DNA of 64,000 bases from Neoarius graeffei. Its lineage: Eukaryota > Chordata > Actinopteri > Siluriformes > Ariidae. The stretch spans positions 72,954,279 to 73,018,278 of the forward strand of contig NC_083571.1 in assembly GCF_027579695.1 (NCBI RefSeq), given 5' to 3'. Under the pieces are notes generated by a model. That model worked only from the letters and a program-made list of their open reading frames with translations, was not told the DNA's origin and ran no database searches. This document shows positions 20,168-33,700 of this stretch, piece by piece (position 1 is the stretch's first letter; each line of letters starts with the position of its first letter). Position numbers and translations under genes: made by a program.

Positions 20168-23100
20168 AGCCATGCTGTTGTAACATGTGCAGAATGTGGC
20201 TTGGCATTGTCTTGCTGGAATAAACAGGGATGTCCCTGACAAAGACATCATCTGGATGTAGCATGTTACTAAAAAAACATGGCTGTACCTTTCAGCATTA
20301 AGGAAGCCTTCACAAATGTACAAGTTACGCCTGCCATGGACACTAACACACCTGCATACCATCACAGATTGTCTGTGAGATTAGATTACCAGGGAATCAT
20401 AATTTGAACCAGTGTAGACTTAGCATTGTCAATACAGCGATAAGTTTATGTACCAGGTTCAGAGCAGTTAGTTTGAGTACAGTGAGAAGCATTAAAAAAG
20501 ACACAGACGTGATCAGAAACTGGAACGTGTAAAATCGATGAAACATCAGTGTCAGTACTCTTAGTTTCTTCAGACTGATCAAGTTTTTTGATGTTAATCG
20601 ACTAGCAGGTTTTGCAAAATAAGTTTGCATGCGGCATTATAGTGTTCGGTTGAGTGTTGATTATAACAGGAATGATTGTGAGGTTCTCTGAATTGTTGCA
20701 AGAATTGTTGTGACTGAAGGAGGAGTTGGTAATACAAATAGGAGATAAAGAGGTCACTGGGTCACTGGGATAACTCTCAGCAGAATCATCAGAATCGTGA
20801 GAGTTCAGTCACTTCGTAGAGCTGTTCAACACTGAATATAAATATTGTCCGCTACAACTTGAGCACCTCGGTTACTTGGGTGAAAACTCCGTCATTCATG
20901 AAGAAAGAGGTACGATTCCAGAAAAGATTAAAATTGTCAATAAAACTAGATTGGATGAAGGGCAAGTCAACTGGAGGCAATTATGCAGGCTCAGAGTGCA
21001 GCTAAAACACACAGATCCTCTTCCATGTGGTGGAATTGGACCGGAGATTAAAAAAAAAAAAGTTTTTCTACAGGATTGGAAAAGGCTAAAAAATACTTAG
21101 ATGAGATTAATTTAGGTTAGATTCCTGTTTTATAATAGTCACGGATGTCATTACACCTTCCCTGCTAAATGAGTGATAATAACAGCAGATTTATTCACAG
21201 ATAAAACTTCAGGAGCTCCGTCAGAAAGAGAGCCTCTGAACAAGATCCCTGTGGAGAATCAGGATCAGAATGATGCTCCATCCATGAATACAGTTCCTGA
21301 CGATGTGGTTGTAGGTTGGTCACATCTCCTCATTTATACACACAATACACATATATCACACACGTGATGAACAGTTAAGCATCTAATTATGTTTTCATCT
21401 CAGAAAATATTTAAAGCCTGTTCCTGAAACACTGTTTTTTCTTTTTTCTGCAAATAGATATCGATCAAAATTCTGAGCAAAAGGCAGACAGACCACCAAC
21501 TTCAACTCCAAGTAATTGTGTTTTTAAAGCAGTTTAATGAACCTCTAACACTTTCACAAAATTTATAACCATTCAAGGTGCTTCAGTTGTGTATCTGGGG
21601 GAACCTTAAAGGTTCTGTGAAAATTTTTTCGACAGATTTTCCAAGTAAAACTCTTTCAGAAAGCAAAGTACCTTGAATTACTCGATAAACCCTTAAGGAA
21701 CCCCAGCAGAAGCTTTTTGTATTCAAGCATTTAATTTATTATAATCGTGTATTGGTTTTAAAGAATTCAAATTAAATGGCACGAGTTCTTGCATCTCTTC
21801 TCATAAGACACCAAATCAGGACAATTTTAATCCTAGAAAAGCTTTAAATCTGTTTCTATTTATTTTCTGTAATGTGTTTTGTGAGAGCAGATCTCAGTCA
21901 GCAGAAATCATCTGAACAGCAGAATCCTGAGGCAGTGAAAGAAAAACCACAACTTAGAGGTAAATATACATTAGTGTAGATTAATGGAGTTACAGCACAA
22001 CAGTGTACCTCAGAATACTGATGTTTTCCCACCCTAATTCCAAAAAAGTTGGGACACTGTAAAAAAAAAAATAAAACAGAATGTCATGATTTACAACTAA
22101 CGGTGTGTTTTAAAGCAGTTTAATGGACCTCTAACACTTTCAGAAAATTTATAACCATTAAAGCTGCTTCGGTTGTGTATTTGAGGGAACCTTAAAGGTT
22201 CTGTTTAAAATTATTCAATAAACCCTTAAGGAACCCCAGCAAAAGTGTTTTGTATTTGAGGGTTTAATTCATAATAACTGTGTATTGGTTTTAAAGAATT
22301 CAAATTAAATGGCACGAATTCTTGCATCTTTTCTGATGAGCCACAAAATCAGTGCAATTTTAATCCTAGAAAAGCTTTATATCTGTTTCTATTATGTTTC
22401 TATAATGTGTTTTGTGCGAGCAGATCTCAATCAGCAGAAATCATCTGAACAGCAGAATCCTGAGGCAGTGAAAGAAAAACTACAACTTACAGGTAAATAT
22501 ACATTAGTGTAGATTAATGGAGTTACAGCACAACAGTGCAGCTCAGAATATACTGATGTTTTCCCACCCTAATTCCAAAAGATTTGGGATGCTGTGTAAA
22601 ACTTAAATAAAAACGGAATGTAATGATTTGCAAATTCTTTTCCACGTGTATATATTCACTAAAATTTGATATAAAAACAATATATTCAATGTTCTAACCT
22701 GTGGTTGCGTTAGACTTTTTCATTGTCCGTCATTTTGACGGACAGGGTCGTAAAAATTCCGTCATTGTCCATTATTATCTGTCATTTTATTTTAACTTTT
22801 AAATGACAATGTATATAGGCTATAAATGCTATATATTTAATCACTTGTGTTTTCATGGACTCATTTTCATTTAAAAATTAATTCACAGAACAAGCTTGTA
22901 TTTAATCATTTATTTATGTATTTATGATGCAAAAAGATGAACAGAGATTCTGACGTTCGGTCACTTGTGAACCCATTTTCCCTCCGCTAAAAACATTGCG
23001 GCTGTTATATTGTGCCTTAACGGGCATATGAACAATGTTAGTTTACAACGTAGCAAGACAATTGCAGTTTAAATATGAACAGTCCACTACAACGGTTTAA

Positions 23101-24512
23101 GTGACAATCTAATTTGACCTGTTTGCGTGAGCTCAAACCTTCCTTCTGGCCCGCATGGATTTAAATTGGGAGCTCGCTTGTGCATAATCAAAGTCGTCAA
23201 TGGAGACTGCTGCCGAGGCAATTGTCATTAAATTTTGCGTCTTTGCCTCGGACAGACGACTTCTCATTGACGTTTTAATTTTATTCTGAAGGCTGAACCC
23301 GCGCTCTGCTGCGACACTGGAGACTGGAATAACCAGCGCCACTTCAGCCAAAGTTCTGAAGTCGGGAAACATTTCTCCCAGGGAAGTGATCAGAAGCCGG
23401 CAAGAGCCTCTGAAAGTTGGATTTCCCGACCCTGCTAGTACTCTCTTCATAGGGAGGAAATCCTGCAGCATGCGGTCTTTCTGCACCAGTGGTGCAGCTG
23501 CACCCCGCGGTGACCCGTAGTGGGCTGACACGGACGGTCTTAAATAAAACGAAGTTATGTTTAAATGTTATTTTGTCTACCCGTGCTCTCATTAAAATGA
23601 TAGTTTAGCAGATATTCGAGCAGTGATGTTCCTAAGCTTGCTGGGGAAGAATACAATAAATCGATATTTGTTTCATTTTAAAAACAAGAAAACAACTAGT
23701 CTAAATTAGCGCTATTGCATTAAGACGTACAGGCAGGGAAACGACACAAACAACCCAATGCATCTCTTTTTTTAATAGCAAAAATGACGTGTCTTCTGCA
23801 GAGAAGGGAAACATTAATACATCTCACTGTGCTAGTGGTTAGAAATGTCAGAGCGCGGTCAGGAGCGCGATGGGGGGAACAGCCTTGCGCAGTGGCTACA
23901 ATGTATACATGAGCAGCCTATGCACTGAACATCAAGACTGCCGCAACGTCGGCTCAGATTGAAAGTGACGGCAGTGAAGACTATGTATACTGTATGTAAG
24001 AAAACTCTGCCACAACTTGCCAATCATTTCAATTGTGTGTTTCATTATGTTTTATTATTGTTATTATTAGGCTGTTATTGGTAATGGTAACGGTAAAGAT
24101 CCGTGAAAATGACTGACGGCCTTCAGATTTTTCCGTCGTAGCTAAAAAAAAATCCGTCAATGACGGACAATTGTCGGTTAACGCGACCTATGGTTCTAAC
24201 TGAAACTTTATTGTTTCTTGTAAATATACACTCACTCTGAATTTGATTACTGCAACACGTTCCAAAAAAGTTGAGACAGGGACGTGTTTTCCACGGTGTT
24301 ACATCACCTTTTCTTTTAACAATACTCAGTAAGCATTTGGGAATTGAGGAAATGCACTGTTGAAGTTTTGAAACTGAAATTATTTCACATTCTTGCTTGA
24401 TATGTGACTGAATTTGCTCAACAGTCCAGGGTCCCCATTATCATACTTTGTACATCATAATACCACACAATTTCATTTGGAAGTAAGCAGGCAGGCCAGT
24501 TTAGCACCTGCA

Positions 24513-24547
<35 letters not shown>

Positions 24548-27500
24548 ACAGAGTCATGCTGTTGTAACATGTGCAGAATGTGGCTTGGCATTGTCTTGCT
24601 GGAATAAACAGGGATGTCCCTGACAAAGACATCATCTCGATGTAGCATGTTGCTAAAAAACATGGCTGTACCTTTCAGCATTAAGGAAGCCTTCACAAAT
24701 GTACAAGTTACGCCTGCCATGGACACTAACACACCCACATACCATCACAGATTGTCTGTGAGATTAGATTACCAGGGAACCATAATTTGAACCAGTGTAG
24801 ACTTAGCATTGTCAATACAGCGATAAGTGTACCGGGTTCAGAGCAGTTAGTTTGAGTACAGTGAGGAGCATTAAAAAAGACACAGATGTGATCAGAAACT
24901 GGAACGTGTAAAATCGATGAAACATCAGTGTCAGTGCTCTTAGTTTCTTCAGACTGATCAAGTTTTTTGATGTTAATCGACTAGCAGGTTTTGCAAAATA
25001 AGTTTGCATGTGGCATTAGTGTTTGGTCGAGTGTTGATTATAACAGGAATGATTGTGAGGTTCTCTGAATTGTTGCAAGAATTGTTGTGACTGAAGGAGG
25101 AGTTGGTAATACAAATAGGAGATAAAGAGGTCACTGGGTCACTGGGATAACTCTCAGCAGAATCATCAGAATCGTGAGAGTTCAGTCACGTCGTAGAGCT
25201 GTTCAACACTGAATATAAATATTGTCTGCTACAACTTGAGCGCCTCGGTTACTTGGGTGAAAACTCCTTCATTCCTGAAGAAAGAGGTACGATTCCAGAA
25301 AAGATTAAAATTGTCAATAAAACTAGATTGGATGAAGAGCAAGTCAACTGGAGCAGTGGCAGCTCCTGAATTTTTTTTCGGGGGGGGGGCAATTTTCCCC
25401 CGTTATGTCTACACGGACCGTAAATGTCCACAGGACTGAAGTAAATTGACCTAGGTAGCCAATCCATTGGCCGAACTTGTTTTTGCCTGATAAATTCTGA
25501 TATCAATATCGACAATATCTCTTCTCTCCACTAGGTGGCAACACTAAACAAGTTAAAGGTGGCAAACTAAGGTAGCCTAGTAAACTAGACCCACCAGCCT
25601 CGCGGGCAAAAATATTTTTGCCTACGAGTGGCAAATATTCACATTTAGTCTGGCTTGCCAGGCTAAAACTAAGGAAGATTCATTGTGAAGCCTTCAAAGC
25701 AAAACATTTGGCATCACAATCAATTAATATTATGCCGCTTTTCCACTACAAACGCGGCTGAGCCGTGCCGTGCCGAGTCGAGCTGAGTCGAGCTGAGCGG
25801 GGCTGTTGGAGTTGCATTTCGACTACAACCGCGCTGAACCGTGCTGGCTGGAAGTGGGTGGACACATTGGGTGGAGTTAGCGAAAGTGGGTGGACGTCAC
25901 GTGATGTCGTTAAGCAGCGCAAACAGTGACATCAGTGACAGTGGCGGAACAAGTCAGAGCCGGGCCGGGGGCGGGGCAAATGACCAGGCCCTTTATTAAA
26001 GCTTATCATAACATCATTTTAGGCTACAAAATGTCCGCAACTGCGGTGTTTACCAATTTCAACACTACCGGGTGCAACTATGTTATTTAGTACATCAAGT
26101 CCTTCAAACGAACATGTAACTCAGAAACAAAAAACATTAGGATACTGTACATGGCTCATAATAAAACATCAATAGCCTATACTGCGCACATTATTTGAAG
26201 GGCATACGAATGAGCGCTCAGAGGTTGCAACGCTGACAGGAAGAGTCAGAAATAAAAGGAGGGCGGTGCAAACCTCACTGAATGCACTGTGTTTACCAAT
26301 TTCAACACTCCGGGGTGCAACTATGTTATTTTGTACATTAAGTCCTTCAAACGAACATGTAACTCAGAAACAAAAAAAAACATTAGGCGACATACTGTAC
26401 ATGGCTCATAATAAAACATCAATAGCCTACTGCGCGCATTATTTGAAGGGCATACGACGAGCCTTGCGCTCCGCGAACTCGTCCACGATGCTTTGTCTGT
26501 CACTGATTCAGTGAGCTTTTAAGCGGTAGTCTCACGACCCGAATAGTAAACAATAAACATGGAGGACATGGAGTCGTTAGTGTTGCTGGTCTTGGTTCTG
26601 TGGCTTGTTGTCACTGACAACGCGGACAGATACTGGCAAGAGCGTATAGATGAGGCGAGGCGCATAAGGCTTCAGAAATTCTCGTAATTCATAATTATTC
26701 TTCTTCCGGGTTTGCGGTGTTTACAGATCCCAGCGCGCTCGCGGGGCGTGTGTGGGCATGTGAGGACACTCCTCCTCACCAATCAGTGCACAGGGGAGTG
26801 TCTGCTCACGCCCCCAGCCTCAGTCAGCACGGTTTGGCTCGCTTCAGCCCCACTCCAAAACGGTGCGAGTTTTAGGGGCTAAGCAGGGCTGGAACGAGCT
26901 GAGTCGTGCTGGTTTTTGGTAGTCGAAACGCGAGCCGTGTCGGGCTGAAGTGAGCTGAAGCGAGCTGAAGTGAGCTGAAAAAGGGTAGTGGAAAAGGGCC
27001 ATTACATTACTCATTTATTTTCTCATATGATTCCAGTATTCTATAATAAGTAGACACAAATTCTTAATTATAAACATATTCTAATTTCTTCATTCTAAAG
27101 AATGCAATTAAAGTGGCAGGATATAAATCCAAAACAATGATTCCAGTATTCTATAATAAGTAGACACAAATTCTTAATTATAAACATATTCTAATTTCTT
27201 CATTCTAAAGAATGCAATTAAAGTGGCAGGATATAAATCCAAAACAAGTGTTTATTTAAGTTTTGAAAAAGATGAAGAAAAGCAGAACCATCAAACAAAC
27301 ATGTGCAGCTTAATTATGTGTTTTTTTTATATGGAATTGCACCATTTTAACAACAAATAATAATTCTAAATAAATTCTGCAGTTTTTTTTCCCAATAATT
27401 CCTCCAGAAAGCCATGCCTTAAAAGGAAATTTAAAGTATTACAAGCATGTCAATGAACACAAAAGGCTTTAGTTATTTAGCTATATACACACAAGGTTAC

Positions 27501-27721
27501 ACAAGGTTTTGTAGTCAGTGCAACTTGGCTTAACAAGTTGAAAAAAAGGTAAGGTGCTGCTGGCTCCAATGAACACATATACTGTACAATATATAAAAAC
27601 TGAAAATATGCTTAATTTACACCAAGTCAGAGAGAACTTGAGGCTACTGAAATATTCCAAGCATGGCAATGTTAAACTGCCACTGGTAAAACAAAAACAT
27701 GGCAATGTTAAACTGCCATTG

Positions 27722-27775
<54 letters not shown>

Positions 27776-30700
27776 CAACTTTTGCCTAGTAAATTCAAAT
27801 ATCAGATATCACTGTACCATCTGCTGTGCTACTTCCAGGGTGGAAGAGAGCGCAAGGGTAGCAAAAAAGAGCATTGACTACATCGCAGCCAGCTAGCCAA
27901 GTTTTCCGGTGGTACCAGTTCTTGTTAAAACCTCTTGAGTAGGTCTTCTCCCCCTTCGTAGACACTTGCTCGATGTTTAAATTCGGTCTAGGAGGTCCTA
28001 GCTGTTTGATTGCCGTTTTCTCCTCATTGGTACGACGACTAAAGGGAACTTCTTTCAGAGACGCTATCGTATTGTTGCACTCAACACTCACCATCTTCTT
28101 CATAGAATGTTCACACATTTCACGCGCAAGTTGCGTTTTCCAGCCCAAAATTATGTTCAAAACCCGCCAAAATGCACTTAAAACCGCCCAATCTGGCAAC
28201 ACTTGCGCGGCGCAACAGACGTATGATGTAACCACGCTGCTTGTGTGAGCACATAAAACCTAATAGAAAATATATTGGGAGCATGATTTTAAAAAAAAAC
28301 GTACGTACCATTACTGTCAATGGGAGATTTTGGGGCAAATCTGAACCTGACAGAAATTGCACCAAAAGGGCGTGGCTACACCAGGCACGACCTTAGCCTG
28401 ATTGGACAATGACATTACTGTTGCCGTGGTAGTAGGAGTAGATCTCATCTCATCTCATTATCTCTAGCCGCTTTATCCTTCTACAGGGTCGCAGGCAAGC
28501 TGGAGCCTATCCCAGCTGACTACGGGCGAAAGGCAGGGTACACCCTGGACAAGTCGCCAGGTCATCACAGGGCTGACACATGGACACAGACAACCATTCA
28601 CACTCACATTCACACCTACGGTCAATTTAGAGTCACCAGTTAACCTAACCTGCATGTCTTTGGACTGTGGGGGAAACCGGAGCACCCGGAGGAAACCCAC
28701 GCGGACACGGGGAGAACATGCAAACTCCACACAGAAAGGCCCTCGCCGGCCCCGGGGCTCGAACCCAGGACCTTCTTGCTGTGAGGCGACAGCGCTAACC
28801 ACTACACCACCGTGCCACCCAGTAGGAGTAGATAAAAAAAAAAATCTCCCTCCCTGTTTGGGAGTGCGTCGCCCAAATCGCCCCTATTAACGAGCCGCCA
28901 GTGAACTGGAGGCAATTATGCAGGCTCAGAGTGCACACACAGATCCTCTTCCATGTGGTGGAATTGGACCAGAGATTAAGAAGAAAAAGTTTTTCTACAG
29001 GATTGGAAAAGGCTAAAAAATACTTGGATGAGATTAATTTAGGTCAGATTCCTGTTTTATAATCTCATGGTCATGGATGTCGTTACACCTTCCCTGCTAA
29101 ATGAGTGATAATAACAGCAGATTTATTCACAGATAAAACATCAGGAGCTCCGTCAGAAAGAGAGCCTCTGAACAAGATCCCTGTGGAGAATCAGGATCAG
29201 AATGACGCTCCATCCATGAATACAGTTCCTGACGATGTGGTTGGAGGTTGGTCACATCTCATTTAGACACACAGTACACATCTATCACACACCTGATGAA
29301 CAGTTAAGCATCTAATTATGTTTTCATCTCAGAAAATATTTAAAGCCTGTTCCTGAAACACTGTTTTTTCTTTTTTCTGCAAATAGATATCGATCAAAAT
29401 TCTGAGCAAAAGGCAGAAATACCTTCAACTTCAACTCCAAGTAATTGTGTTTTTAAAGCAGTTTAATGAACCTCTAACACTTTCACAAAATTTATAACCA
29501 TTCAAGGTGCTTCAGTTGTGTATCTGGGGGAACCTTAAAGGTTCTGTGAAAATTTTTTCAACTGATTTTCCAAGTAAAACTCTTTCAGAAAGCAAAGTAC
29601 CTTTAATTACTCGATAAACCCTTAAGGAACCCCAGCAGAAGCTTTTTGTATTCAAGCATTTAATTTATTATAACCGTGTATTGGTTTTAAAGAATTCAAA
29701 TTAAATGGCATGAGTTCTTGCATCTCTTCTAATAAGACACCAAATCAGGACAAATTTAATCCTAGAACAGCTTTAAATCTGTTTCTATTTATTTTCTCTA
29801 ATGTGTTTTGTGAGAGCAGATCTCAGTCAGCAGAAATCATCTGAACAGCAGAATCCTGAGGCAGTGAAAGAAAAACCACAACTTACAGGTAAATATACAT
29901 TAGTGTAGATTAGTGGAGTCACAGCACAACAGTGTACCTCAGAATACTGATGTTTTCCCACCCTAATTCCAAAAAAGTTGGGACACTGTAAAAAAATAAA
30001 ACAGAATGTCATGATTTACAAATCCTTTTCAATCTATATTCAGTTGAATCCCGGACTGTTGAGCAACTGATGTAATGTATCAAACAAGAATGGGAAAGAA
30101 TTTCATTTTCAAAACTTCAAAAATTTGCGTCCTCATTTCACAAACACTTAGTGATGTTGTTAAAAGAAAAGGTGAAGTAACACAGTGGTAAACATGTCCC
30201 TGTACCAACTGTTTTGGAACTTGTTGCAGGAATCAAATTCAGAATGAGTGTATATTTACAAAAAACAATAAAGTTTATCACTTTGAACATTAAATATCTT
30301 GTCTTTGTATTCAACTGAATATACTGTAGGTTGAAACAGATTTTCTAAAACATTGCATTGGTTTTATTTACATTTTACACAGCGTCCCAACTTTTTTGGA
30401 ATCCGGGTCTATTTTTAATGTTTTGAAATTTAGAAACTGGCAGATAACCCTGTATGTCTTGGTTTTTAGTTGAAATGTTCCAAAGATCTATTTGTTATAG
30501 AAATAAATTTACACAGCACACAGGTATCAACTTCATTATTTAACTTCAGTGTATTCGAACTTCTTAACTGCTCCTGTTTGCTGGCCCTCACGTCTACTTT
30601 TCATTAAACAGAACATTTGCTAACAATTTAATACCAATACACTGATACTCACCACCCACAGAGGTAGCAGTAGGGGTTTGGTGCAGTGTGGATTGGGTGG

Positions 30701-33700
30701 CAGTCAAAGGCAGGGGCCTCGATGACCTGATCCCTGGACACAGCGGCTGGCTGTTGGGACATGGAATGTCACTTCGCTGGGGGGGAAAGAGCCTGAGCTT
30801 GTGCGGGAGGTTGAGAGGTACCGGCTAGAGATAGTCGGGCTCACCTCCATGCACAGCTTGGGCTCTGGAACCCAGCTCCTTGAGAGGGGCTGGACTTTCC
30901 ACTTCTCTGGAGTCGCCCATGGTGAGCGGCGGCGGGCTGGTGTGGGCTTGCTTATAGCTCCCCAGCTTAGCCGCCATGTGTTGGAGTTTACCCCAGTGAA
31001 CGAGAGGGTCGCCTCTCTGCGCCTTCGGATTGGGGAGAGGGCTCTTGCTGTTGTTTGTGCCTACGGGCCAAATAGCAGTATAGAGTATCCGGCCTTCTTG
31101 GAGTCCCTGGGAGAGGTACTGAGGGGTGCTCAGACTGGGGACTCCATTGTGCTGCTGGGGGACTTCAATGCTCACGTGGGCGACGACAGTGACACCTGGA
31201 GGGGCGTGGTTGGGAGGAAGAGCCTCCCCGATCTGAACCCGAGTGGTGTTTTGTTATTGGACTTCTGTGCTAGTCACGGTTTGTCCATAACGAACACCAT
31301 GTTCGAGCTTAGGGGTGTCCATAATTGCACGTGGCACCAGGACACCTTAGGTCGGAGGTCAATGATCGACTTTGTAGTCGTTTCATCTGATCTCCGGCCC
31401 TATGTCTTGGACACTCGGGTGAAGAGAGGGGCTGAGCTGTCAACTGATCACCACCTGGTGGTGAGTTGGATCCACTGGCGGAGGAGGAAGCTGGACAGAC
31501 CTGGCAGGCCCAAACGTATGGTGAGGGTCTGCTGGGAACGTCTGGCCGAGCACTCTGTTGGGGAGGTCTTTAACTCCCACCTCCGGGAGAGCTTTTCCCA
31601 GCTTCCGAGGGAGGCGGGGGACATTGAGTCTGAGTGGACCATGTTCTCTACCTCCATTGTGGACGCAGCTGTTCGGAGCTGTGGCCGCAAGGTCTCCGGT
31701 GCCTGTCGTGGCAGCAATCCCCGAACCCGGTGGTGGACACCGGAAGTAAGGGATGCTGTCAAGCTGAAGAAGGAGTCCTATTGGGCCATGTTGACCTCCG
31801 GGACTCCTGAGGCAGCCGACGGGTACAGGCAGGCCAGGCGTGCTGCAGCTCGGGCAGTTGCGGAGGCAAAAACTCGGAACTGGGAGGAGTTCGGGGAGGC
31901 CATGGAGAAGGACTGTCGGTCAGCCTCAAAGAAATTCTGGCAAACCGTCCAGCGCCTCAGGAGGGGGAAGCAGTACTCTGCCAACACTGTTTACAGTGCG
32001 GGTGGGGAGCTGTTGACCTCGACTGGGGACATTGTCGGGCGGTGGAAGGAATACTTTGAGGACCTCCTCAATCCCACCATCATGTCTTCCACTGAGGAGA
32101 CTGAGGCTGATGACTCGGAGGTGGACTCGTCCATTACCCAAGCCGAAGTTACTGAGGTGGTTTGCAAGCTCCTCGGTGGCAAGGCACCAGGGGTGGATGA
32201 GATCCACCCTGAGTATCTCAAGTCTCTGGATGTTGTGGGGCTGTCTTGGTTGACACGCCTCTGCAACATCGCGTGGCGGTCGGGGACAGTGCCTCTGGAG
32301 TGGCAGACTGGGGTGGTGGTCCCTCTTTTTAAGAAAGGGGACCGGAGAGTGTGCTCCAATTATAGGGGAATCACACTTCTCAGCCTCCCAGGGAAAGTTT
32401 ACTCCAGGGTACTGGAGAGGAGAATTCGACCGATAGTCGAACCTCGGATCCAGGAGGAACAATGCGGTTTTCGTCCTGGTCGCGGAACACTGGACCAGCT
32501 CTATACCCTTCATAGGGTGCTCGAGGGTTCATGGGAGTTTGCCCAACCAGTCCACATGTGCTTTGTGGATCTGGAGAAGGCATTCGACTGTGTCCCCCGT
32601 GGTATTCTGTGGGGGGTGCTTCGGGAGTATGGGGTTCGGGGCTCTTTGCTAAGGGCTGTCCGGTCCCTGTACGAACGGAGCAGGAGTCTGGTTCGCATTG
32701 CCGGCAGTAAGTCAGACCTGTTCCCAGTGCATGTTGGACTCCGGCAGGGCTGCCCTTTGTCACCGGTTCTGTTCATAATTTTTATGGACAGAATTTCTAG
32801 GCGCAGCCAGGGGCCGGAAGGAATCCTGTTTGGGAACCACAGGATTTCATCTCTGCTTTTTGCAGATGATGTTGTCCTGTTGGCTTCTTCAAACCAGGAC
32901 CTTCAGCATGCACTGGGGCGGTTTGCAGTCGAGTGTGAAGCGGCTGGGATGAGAATCAGCACCTCCAAGTCCGAGGCCATGGTTCTCGACCGGAAAAGGG
33001 TGGCTTGCCCTCTCCAGGTTGGTGGAGAAGTCCTGCCTCAAGTGGAGGAGTTTAAGTATCTCGGGATCTTGTTCACGAGTGAGGGAAGGATGGAGCGTGA
33101 GATCGACAGGCGGATCGGTGCAGCCTCCGCAGTGATGCAGTCGCTTTACCGGTCCGTCATGGTGAAGAAGGAGCTGAGCCAAAAGGCGAAGCTCTCAATT
33201 TACCGGTCGATCTACGTTCCGACTCTCACCTATGGTCATGAGCTTTGGGTAATGACAGAAAGAACAAGATCGCGGATACAAGCGGCTGAAATGAGTTTCC
33301 TTCGCAGGGTGGCTGGGCGCTCCCTTAGAGATAGGGTGAGAAGCACAGTCACTCGGGAGGAGCTCGGAGTAGAGCCGCTGCTCCTCCACATCGAGAGGAA
33401 CCAGCTGAGGTGGCTCAGGCATCTTTTTCAGATGCCTCCTGGACGCCTCCCTGGGGAGGTGTTCCAGGCATGTCCGCCTGGGAGGAGGCCCCGGGGAAGA
33501 CCCAGGACACGCTGGAGGGACTATGTCTCTCGGCTGGCCTGGGAACGCCTCGGTGTTCTTCCCGAGGAGCTGGCCAAGGTGTCTGGGGAAAGGGAAGTTT
33601 GGGCTTCCATGCTTAGACTGCTGCCTCCGCGACCCGGTCCCGGATAAGCGGAAGAAGACGAGACGAGACACTGATACTCAGTTCTGTTGAAATCCAGAAT

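Larger units (their letters stand above)
25354..28903 (-). mobile_element. hAT transposon with nested repeats
   Basis: The 8-bp duplication AACTGGAG lies at 25346-25353 and 28904-28911. The tips are CAGTGGCAGCTCCTGAA and the complement of TTAACGAGCCGCCAGTG. Inside are a 93-bp palindromic MITE, a 1.27 kb GC-rich MITE, a 110-bp tandem duplication, a CA repeat, a transposase fragment and a SINE. The intact junction CAACTGGAGGCAATT is visible in units 1 and 2. Confidence 0.9.
21162..29092 (+). repeat. Tail exon array, unit 3, enlarged by two hAT insertions
   Basis: Coding exons are 21201-21314 (DKTSG; two synonymous changes from unit 1), 21458-21511 (DIDQN, one Ile to Arg change), 21891-21959 (DLSQQ) and 22424-22492 (DLNQQ, ending KLQLT). 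The span is 7931 bp. Subtracting the hATs at 22699-24192 and 25354-28903 with one 8-bp duplication each leaves 2871 bp, the length of unit 1. Confidence 0.85.

Noticed and set aside
27481..27877. Frames through the CA microsatellite (CVCVC and HTHTH repeats)
   Set aside because: Simple-sequence artefacts.
28780..28820. tRNA gene candidates (box A and box B) at the SINE heads
   Set aside because: They lack a foldable complete tRNA cloverleaf and belong to SINE promoters with target duplications.
15416..29960. Array resembling a satellite or CRISPR-like repeat
   Set aside because: Units are 2.87 kb with conserved exons and splice sites; there are no short repeats with spacers.
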